From Strigamia acuminata (taxonomy: Eukaryota > Arthropoda > Chilopoda > Geophilomorpha > Linotaeniidae): DNA of 64,000 nt. The stretch is from the NCBI GenBank assembly GCA_949358305.1, contig OX442323.1, positions 2,356,001 through 2,420,000 of the forward strand, read 5' to 3'. Positions within the stretch are counted from its first letter, which is position 1. Each line of letters begins with the position of its first letter. A model generated the notes under the pieces. That model had not been told where the DNA came from, did no database searches, and worked only from the letters and a program-made list of their open reading frames with translations. The translations under genes were made by a program, and so were the position numbers. Below, one piece after another: positions 57,510-64,000 of this stretch.

Positions 57510-58410
57510 TACATTGCATTTCTTCGATTAAGAGTCGCCCACGATTAAAGGATTGTTTACATTGTTGCAAAATTTAGCACGCGAAATGGGCGCAAAGAGG
57601 TCTAATCTGCCTGAAATTGCCGTCCACACATTCTCTCGTAATATTTTATTCCTATACTGCCGCAGACTAATGTCATAGAGACATTTATTTTCTTCAACTA
57701 ATTGAACAAGAGAGATTTCCGTCTTACTTGTCCAACGTGGTGCTGCCATTTTGAATCAATTGTGAAGTTGGTGACGACATACGCTATCTCGTCTGTCATT
57801 GGCCAACGCGTGCAAACTTTCCAAGCGAAGCGAAAAAGTAGACTTCAAGTCTACTCTGAAATTTTGGGTGCGAAGGGTTGCCACACAAACTTTCACGCGC
57901 GAAATTGTCGCATTCACATCAATTCGAACGCAATTTTGCAAAAATGTAAACGAACCTTAAGAGTCGACCTCGACGAACAGCTGCGAACATGGTGTTCGAA
58001 CAGGGTGTTCGAACAGAGTTAAGCTAGTCGAAACAACATGGCTACCATGTCAGTAGAAAACCAGATTGCAGTAGTTGAAATAATCTAGCTGATTTTAAAT
58101 TAATCACATCCCCAGAATGCACTACTTTTGAAAATGTGTGGACAACAACCATTTTTTTTACATTAATTATTCTTGGATTTTTTATTGCTAAGTAGTGCCT
58201 GGAATAGCCTCAAAAACAGTGCTAGTGCGAACGGTCTGGCTCAAAAACTTAAGCTAGGCTAGTTTATATTGAGCTAGGCTAGCTGAAGTTCCATCTAGCC
58301 TGTGTAGTGCGGACAGGGTGATTCAATATAAGAGTTGCCCTAGAATTGCAGTTGTGGTTGACAGCAGGGATTTGGAATAAAAGCCACAGCTCTTAATCGA
58401 AGAAATATGG
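57510..58410. mobile_element. TIR-bounded element enclosing a MADF ORF
   Basis: The left end ATTTCTTCGATTAAGAGTCG (57517) is mirrored by CTCTTAATCGAAGAAATATG ending GGTA at 58410 (inverted TACCATATTTCTTCGATTAA). Extra internal ends occur at 57957 (CTTAAGAGTCGACCTCGA) and 58328, so the unit may be two overlapping members. It contains a MADF-domain frame. MADF/Myb proteins accompany PIF/Harbinger transposases, but no transposase core is seen. Confidence 0.5.
57528..57749 (-). CDS. MADF/Myb-like DNA-binding domain fragment
   Basis: A 73-aa frame. Residues 6-48 (WTSKTEISLVQLVEENKCLY followed by D-SLRQYRNKILRENVW-AISGRL) match the start of a MADF domain: hydrophobic helix, CLYD, YRNK and W positions. 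The ATG sits in AAAATGG, and a CCAAT box is about 55 bp upstream. The domain is cut short: after residue 50 the text no longer fits MADF, and the TAA stop lies in the TIR at 57528. Likely the first exon or 5' part of a Harbinger accessory gene or a captured host MADF gene. Not a whole protein. Confidence 0.5.
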   Translation of the reverse strand: MAAPRWTSKTEISLVQLVEENKCLYDISLRQYRNKILRENVWTAISGRLDLFAPISRAKFCNNVNNPLIVGDS

Positions 58411-58473
58411 TAGTAGTAAATGTTTGTTTAAGCAAGCATGCACAAATTGGATCATCTTTGCTAAAGATATAAG

Positions 58474-58880
58474 TTAACCCTCGGAACCTCGGAACCTAGG
58501 CATAATGCTATTCGCGTTTAGGGACAAATACTTTGATAAATAAAATTTTTTTTTTCTTATTTTTTTTTCTTGCTGAAAATTTTTGACTATGTTTACATGA
58601 TAATAGACTTTAACTCACGTGAAATTAATAGTAATTGCTTACTTATTTAATTAATTACTCTGAATTGAAATTTTCTGCCCCTTAAAGCTCCAGCATAAGT
58701 TAACTTTCAAGCTGGCTTTGCTACATTAGTGAAGAGCGCTTCAGTCAACAGCTTTTGGCTTTTACCAGTAGTGTTTAAAACCACCACCAGATGCTTCAAA
58801 TGCCGCTTTAACCAATCGACCTAAATCTTGTCCCTAAACAGGTAATGCCTTATACCAAAATTCAAATTTTCATAGTTTAA
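58474..58880 (-). repeat. TTAA-flanked dispersed repeat, copy 2 (inverted)
   Basis: GTAATGCCTTATACCAAAA, CTGGCTTTGCTAC and GAGCGCTTCAGTCAACAGCT are the inverse of blocks at 30934-31250. The left edge reads TTAACCCTCGGAACCTCGGA. Confidence 0.55.
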
Positions 58881-60350
58881 CAAATCCTAAATTCACATTG
58901 ACCTGCTTATTGTTCTCCCTGTGGTTAGTACATCCAAAAAATTAATCCAGGACCATCATTATTCATTACCCACTTGGAATCAAATAAAAATCAAAAAAGT
59001 AAAAAAAAAAAGTACTTCATGTGCAACATAAACTATAAATAAATTTTTTATTCCTTTAAATCGATTGAAAAAAAAGCTAAAACAAAACAAAAAAAAAACA
59101 GCAAAAAAAATCACATGAGTGAATTCCACGGACCAAACCATAACCATAAAATTCCTTTCATATTGCATTCAAACATCCCCAGCATGTCCAAGCTGAAAAT
59201 GACAGATGAGAATAGTTTTTTTGTCAGCACCTTAATTTTATTACAAACTTTGTTTTTACCCACTCACAAAGCACAATAAACTTGCAAACACTAAAAGGAT
59301 TCATCCATCTTGCAGCTACAGGTTGTCGTTGCATGGACAACAGAGTCTGATGTACAATATATTTTCTTTTTCCCACCCAGTTCACCTTTCATTTTGGCTA
59401 AAACGACAGCTGGCCTTTTCATCAAGAAGAGTGAAGGCGTGAGTGTGACTCACATCGACCAAATGCACTCCTGTCAACCACAGAACCTTCTATCAAGCAA
59501 TTGTATTAGCTCACTTCTCACCAAAAAGACATCTCCAACAACTGTTGTCAAAACCACTGAAGCCCCAAAGTGGCCAACACACCTTGTATCAATTAGTTAA
59601 GTTCACTTAATGGACCCTATTACTCAACAAATTACTACTTCCAGCTAACTATAAAGCACAAGTTGCTATCAAATTTTCTTTATTGATATTTTTATCTCAG
59701 TCATTGTTGAAAATCCTGTGCTAATAATGGATATAGCAATTCTCTAATTTTAGTCACATGATCCACTCAAGACATTCAAATTGATGAGTGATGAGCAAGG
59801 TTAAGATTGCATTACATGCACCGGCGTTTCAATAATTCTGCCGGTGCCCTTGCTCATGCGAAATACATTGACGTTTATTTAGTAATCCAATTGTATATGG
59901 AAATAGATTCAGCTCATGCCACAAGCATCAAGTTTTCAATACAATACACTGAGGTATTTACAAAAATGAAGCAAATCTGCAAAAACTGGACCCTCACTTT
60001 ATGCTGGCTATTGAACTTGTGAGTAATTTAGTGTTTTGCCACTAGGTGAAACACCAGACTTCAACAAGTGATAATACTTGTACAGCCTTACATAGCCTTG
60101 CACCTCTAAACCAGGTACCCCTTTGGGACCCATCTAATACCCAGCAATGCTAAAAGTGCGATAAGTGCATAAAATCGCACGAAATTACAAGGCGCTTCGG
60201 CCAATGCGCGTTGGTGGAGAAACCTAGTTCACATGTAACACATGTGAATGAAGCAGCTTTGGTGCGCTGACGCATGCATGCGAACTAGGCTTAAGTTGGA
60301 GCTTTGATACTGCGTAATTTTTAGAAAGTCAAACACAAAGGGGTTTGCAT
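58881..60350. other. Unique sequence, no gene called
   Basis: The plus-strand frame 59310-59600 follows TTGCAGCTACAG, an acceptor-like string, but its translation has no recognised domain. 60217-60295 has inverted CCTAGTTCACATG / CATGCGAACTAGG ends, a possible tiny MITE. Nothing else recognised. Confidence 0.35.
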
Positions 60351-60545
60351 TGCGCGGTGATTTTACGAAAGGTAACCCCCGGTGTTCGGCCGATTACCGA
60401 TGCTAACAGTAAACACTTTTTGGTCGTATTCGAGCAATCAAATGCAGACAAATATACAAAGTTACACTGATACAGGCTGCCAAATGAAATTGTGGAATAT
60501 TTCTGCTCACTTTTCTGCCAGATGGGAACCAGCAACAAAAAAGAT
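60351..60545 (+). repeat. Dispersed repeat shared with 1850-1935
   Basis: CCGGTGTTCGGCCGATTACC and CCAGATGGGAACCAGCAACA correspond to GCCGGTGTTCAGCCGATTAC and CCAGATGGGAACCAACAGCA near 1880-1925. Here the two blocks are separated by an extra 110 bp. Confidence 0.5.
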
Positions 60546-61058
60546 TACTTTTCCGCTCTGAAAATTTTCTGCTGCAGAAACCTTTCTGTCGAGTTATTCA
60601 GTCAAGTAGGAACCCAGCATTATATTGCTACGTGGCTACATAGTCAATTTGTTACTTATGTTTCTGTTTAATAACTTAGGTGACTCGGTGTTAAAATCTT
60701 AAATCCAACTCTTTATTAAAGTATCACTCAAATATTAATCCTAAATAAGAACTAAGCAAATGCTAACATAAATCAAATCAAATGCAAACAAACAAATAAC
60801 TAAATATAGAAACTAAAGCAATGATAATAATACTACACTCTAAGCATGGATAACACTTATAAATGATAATTGTTAAGCTCGGTCTCAAAGCAGTCGGGCC
60901 ATACGCTGGCCGACAAGTTCTAAGACTGAGATCAGAGAAAGAACTGACTGCTTAAGCGCTGTCATTCATTAGGTCGACTAGTGTTCCCCTTATTAAAAGA
61001 TAATAGATCATCGCATCATCGCATTAAGCGACCTCTGATGGTGTTTAATAACACTAAA
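60546..61058. other. Unique sequence
   Basis: No gene or repeat recognised. Confidence 0.3.
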
Positions 61059-61181
61059 ATGTCTACAGAGGTGCGGAGGAGACAGCCGGTTTACGGCATA
61101 ACTTTGCCGCGCAACAATATTGTATCCAGAAGTGGTGAGGAAGGTTGTTTGAGTATTCCCACAGGTTGGATACGTGTTGAG
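61059..61181 (+). other. Possible 41-codon first exon (weak)
   Basis: ATG in AAAATGT context opens a frame of exactly 41 codons ending at GAG|GTAAGC (61182), a strong splice donor in phase 0. Composition is coding-like (MSTEVRRRQPVYGITLPRNN at the start) and GC-richer than its flanks. Past the donor the frame stops within 7 codons. No downstream exon was identified and the family is unknown. Confidence 0.25.
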
Positions 61182-62612
61182 GTAAGCTGTTATAAAGAAA
61201 ATTGAGACAGTTTTGACCTAGTGGACTATGATGCACACAAACATTGTGACCCACAGCCTGATTATGGAGTGTTGCCGAGAAGATGAGGACCCTTCATGCT
61301 GCCCCCTAGACAACCCTAATAAAAGCCATAAACCTGAAACCAACGTGTGTATCTTTCTCTAACATCACTTGGACACCCACTGACACACACCTTAATCCTG
61401 TCAGCAAATGTTCAACTAATAAAGAGAAAACAAAAAAAAATGTTAAAAACAGTCAACAAAAAAAATTTTTTATACGATGTAAAAACAACCTTCACTTTAA
61501 GCGCCATCCAACAAAAACGCAAAAAGAAATATAATCTTCCTTTCATTATTTTTTAAATAACTCGCTCCATTCTTTTTTCGGTAAATATTATTGAAAAACC
61601 TAATCGCAAGGTATTAAGCTACATTCATGTTCCTAACACAAAGATGCTTTAATTCTTTTCCCAATCAGATGGAAATCACCACTTGTGGTTTAATTATCTG
61701 GTCTCCTAAGGAGGCTGCCCACTCAAACTAATTAGAATCCTGTTTCTTCAATTGAGCAACATCAAATTCATTTAACATGAGTCTCCTCTAATCAAAAGAC
61801 AAAATTAGGAAGAAAGACTTGCTTCATGGCACCAAAGAGACTTGCAATTCCTTTTTACCACTAAACAATACCATTAACAATCAACTCCCCCTCCCCTCCC
61901 CACAAGAATCAAAGCTTTAATCATTCAAAAAACTCCTGGCACACTAATTACACTTTGAAAATCCCCCAATCCAAATGAAATGCATATTGACCCCTATTAA
62001 TCACGAGCCCCTTCTGCTTTGATAACCACAAGTCAAATGTATCCTAGATGTAATACATCACCAGGCCAACTAATTAAAAGTCCAAATCAATCCATTTCCT
62101 CACTATTTATAGTTTGCCACATTTCTTTGCCCCCATTTGGCCACCATCCAGAAGACAATTCCCTTTCCTAGCCCTTAACTGTGGTCATTCATAATCCAGA
62201 CCTGACATTGACCACAAGCGTCTGGCTCACCAGAAGCCATGATAGCAGCGTTGCATCTTGCACATCAAGCGCTCAAGGGGAAGAGGTGAAAGCTCCGTTG
62301 ATGGGGAAAGCAACCAACATATTCTGTGCCGGAGATAAACAAATCTGATAAAACACTCCAAGATACCCCAAAGGCCTATAGATATTAAAATCTCTTAAAT
62401 TACTGATAATGCAGGATAACATCATCGGAGTAGCCTTAAATTAATCTAAATGTTTGCAAGCATCGGCCACCGAGAAGGCTTAATGCTTCGGCCTGTGAGT
62501 AACGCTAAAGGTCTGTGACATAAATTTTCAACTCTTTCTGCACCCACATGCTTTTCCAGCAATCCAATACAGATAGATGTTCCGCACTCTAAAACGGTTT
62601 GGTTGTTTGAAG
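61182..62612. other. Unique sequence; candidate regulatory region
   Basis: 61560-62440 is repeat-free with many TAATTA, AATTAG, ATTTGCAT-like and CACC motifs (for example CTAATTAAAAGTCC at 62069). It lacks long frames. AATAAAAGCC at 61317 could be a poly(A) signal. Regulatory role is inference only. Confidence 0.3.
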
Positions 62613-62677
62613 TACCGTATTTTGTGGGCGATAAGACGCACAAAGAGATAATTTTTTATAAAAAAAAATTGTTATTA

Positions 62678-63270
62678 TAGTCGAAACTCTTTATAACGAA
62701 TCGCGATATAACGAATTATCGATATAACGAATACCAAAAATGGCTAATTTGGTTGGCTGGCCGTAGAACAAAGTCGAGTCACTTCATCGAATCCCATTTC
62801 ATCAAATGGCGTTTTTTTCGCTAAAACGTACCATTTTTCAAAATTTACGAAGAAACCATGGTTTCTTCGAAAATTTTGAAAAATGGTACGTTTTTTTTTT
62901 ACTGTATGCATACAGTAAAAAAATCCAAAAACTAAAAACCTAACCTAACTTGACCTGACCTGACCTAATCACAACCTAACCTGACCTAACACAACCTAAC
63001 CTAACCACGTAGCCACGTGAATAACATCCCCGATGATGGCCGAAAATTCGATGAAACGTACCGAGCGGAATTTAAATTCGATAAAAGGACCCCCGTTTTC
63101 CCACATTTCAAAAAATGATAAAAAAATTAGAATTTGATGAAACGGGATTCGATAAAGTGATCTAACCTGCGTAGAACACCATGTTAAAAAATTTCTATAT
63201 AACGACTTCACGTTGTAACGAATCGATTTTTTCAGGACCCTTGCGATTCGTTATAAAGAGTTTCCGACTG
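62678..63270 (+). mobile_element. pogo-like MITE, interrupted copy
   Basis: TAGTCGAAACTCTTTATAAC at left, inverted CAGTCGGAAACTCTTTATAA at right, flanked by TA (62676-62677, 63271-63272). Outside the insert it is colinear with 56164-56460: GGTTGGCTGGCC, then GTAGAACA..ATGTTAAAAAATTTC. Confidence 0.85.
62771..63170. mobile_element. 400-bp hAT-like element, 8-bp target duplication
   Basis: GTAGAACA is duplicated (62763-62770 and 63171-63178); the empty site in 56164-56460 reads CATAGAACATCAGG. Inverted ends: TCACTTCATCGAATCCCATT on the left, TCACTTTATCGAATCCCGTT inverted on the right, with a few unmatched outermost bases. Inside is a hairpin with about 34-bp arms centred on CCATGG near 62860 (62824-62893) and a CCTAACCTAAC-rich tract at 62938-63005. 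Confidence 0.82.
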
Positions 63271-63494
63271 TACTATAAAAAATTCTTAAATTCCATTTTT
63301 AATTATTATTTTCATAATTCCCCAATTTATTTTCATGGGAATCCCTAAATTAATTTTATGGAATTTCCCAAATTTGACATGTATCATACATAAGTTCGGA
63401 TTAAAATATGCACTTCGGACCATAAGATGCACTTCAATTTTAAGTCGACTTTTCAAAGTAATAAAGTGCTTCTTATAGTTCGCAAAATTCGGTA

Positions 63495-64000
63495 AACATT
63501 TGGTTGGCTTTGAAAGATGATTAAATATTTAGTTAAAAGCAACAATAAGTACAGTAAAATCAACAATAAGAGTTAGTTAATTACACAACCAAAAGTTCTT
63601 AGAATGTTAGCGATGGCCATAGGTCACAGCTTGTTTATAAGTTATTCATGTACTTAATGTTTTATCGTTTAACCGTTATTCAGATTTTTAAATAATGTAC
63701 AGCCTGCATGGTAAATTGATTAAAAATGAAAAGATGTAGTAAAACAATGTATGCAATCATTACAAAAAGGCCTTAAATGGAGAAAATTTTTCATATTAGA
63801 TTGAAATTTTTTAAAAAATATTAACCATCATTATGACTACAGCACTGAGAAGAAACCCCATAATAGAAACGCATTCAAAATGCAGGTGCATCCCTAATAA
63901 AGATTCAATAAAGATTCAATTGTGGGGTCATCACATGTTTGTGACGGTTACACTGTCATACACTTTGCTAGTTAAAGACGATTATTTCGTCAATAGATGG
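63495..64000. other. Unique AT-rich sequence
   Basis: No gene or repeat recognised. Confidence 0.35.

Larger units (their letters stand above)
62613..63494. mobile_element. Outer element of a three-level nest (TACCGTATTTTG ends)
   Basis: Left TACCGTATTTTGTGGGCGAT then AAGACGCAC, right inverted TACCGAATTTTGCGAACTAT then AAGAAGCAC. The interior is interrupted by a pogo-like MITE (62678-63270), which in turn holds a hAT-like element (62771-63170). Confidence 0.7.

Noticed and set aside
60600-61365. Solo LTR ending ...TCTCTAACA with AATAAA at 61317
   Set aside because: No matching TG start with a shared 5-bp flank could be found on either strand.
62938-63005. Telomere-like TTAGG repeat (CCTAA on this strand)
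   Set aside because: CCTAACCTAACC strings are irregular, mixed with CCTGACC, and lie inside the nested hAT-like element, so they are not an interstitial telomere.
1-64000. CRISPR array, operon or prokaryotic defence system
   Set aside because: No spacer-repeat structure with unique spacers and no bacterial gene organisation; the tandem arrays have no unique spacers.

Overview
This window is eukaryotic, almost certainly from an invertebrate animal. It is AT-rich, has long non-coding stretches and shows no operon-like gene packing. It is dense in animal-type mobile DNA: a BEL/Pao retrotransposon (a metazoan group), Tc1/mariner, pogo-like, hAT, piggyBac-like and Harbinger-like elements. Species or phylum cannot be settled from the sequence. 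No host protein-coding gene could be identified with confidence.

Layout. 1-14487: mostly single-copy-looking AT-rich DNA with a 0.5 kb inverted GGTATTTT/AAAATACC satellite (808-1313), small MITE fragments, a GAA microsatellite and a decayed Tc1-like transposase (11600-12048, minus). 14488-20983: a complete BEL/Pao element with two 578-bp LTRs that I read as identical, a tRNA-Phe primer site, one uninterrupted 1759-aa Gag-Pol frame and an AAGGT target duplication. 21046-26700: several MITEs, an 18-bp minisatellite, a solo LTR (25387-25613) and a 20-bp minisatellite. 26701-33560: mostly unique DNA plus TTAA-flanked MITEs. 33561-36102: a cluster of a MITE carrying another insert, a long fold-back mariner-like element, a short solo LTR, a further MITE and a 5S rRNA-derived fragment. 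39811-40581: a pogo-like MITE holding a gypsy-like LTR that is itself split by a hAT element. 43825-48705: more MITEs, one with a CACGTG tandem array. 51927-53601: a full-length Tc1-like transposon with an open 340-aa DD34E transposase and 256-bp IR/DR ends, sitting in a TA-rich repeat. 54093-58880: more MITEs, pogo-like copies and a MADF-domain ORF inside a TIR-bounded element. 62613-63494: a three-level nest of elements.

The coding parts are transposon genes. The BEL polyprotein (capsid, protease, reverse transcriptase, RNase H, integrase) and the Tc1-like transposase each look intact and act on their own LTRs or TIRs; most other elements are non-autonomous and would need enzymes encoded elsewhere. 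The unique stretches (for example 6500-7330, 33000-33420, 61560-62440) are rich in TAAT-type motifs and could be distal regulatory DNA of a gene outside the window, but this is inference. Boundaries of many MITEs were set by comparing copies within the window; several pairs give an empty-site comparison that supports the calls.
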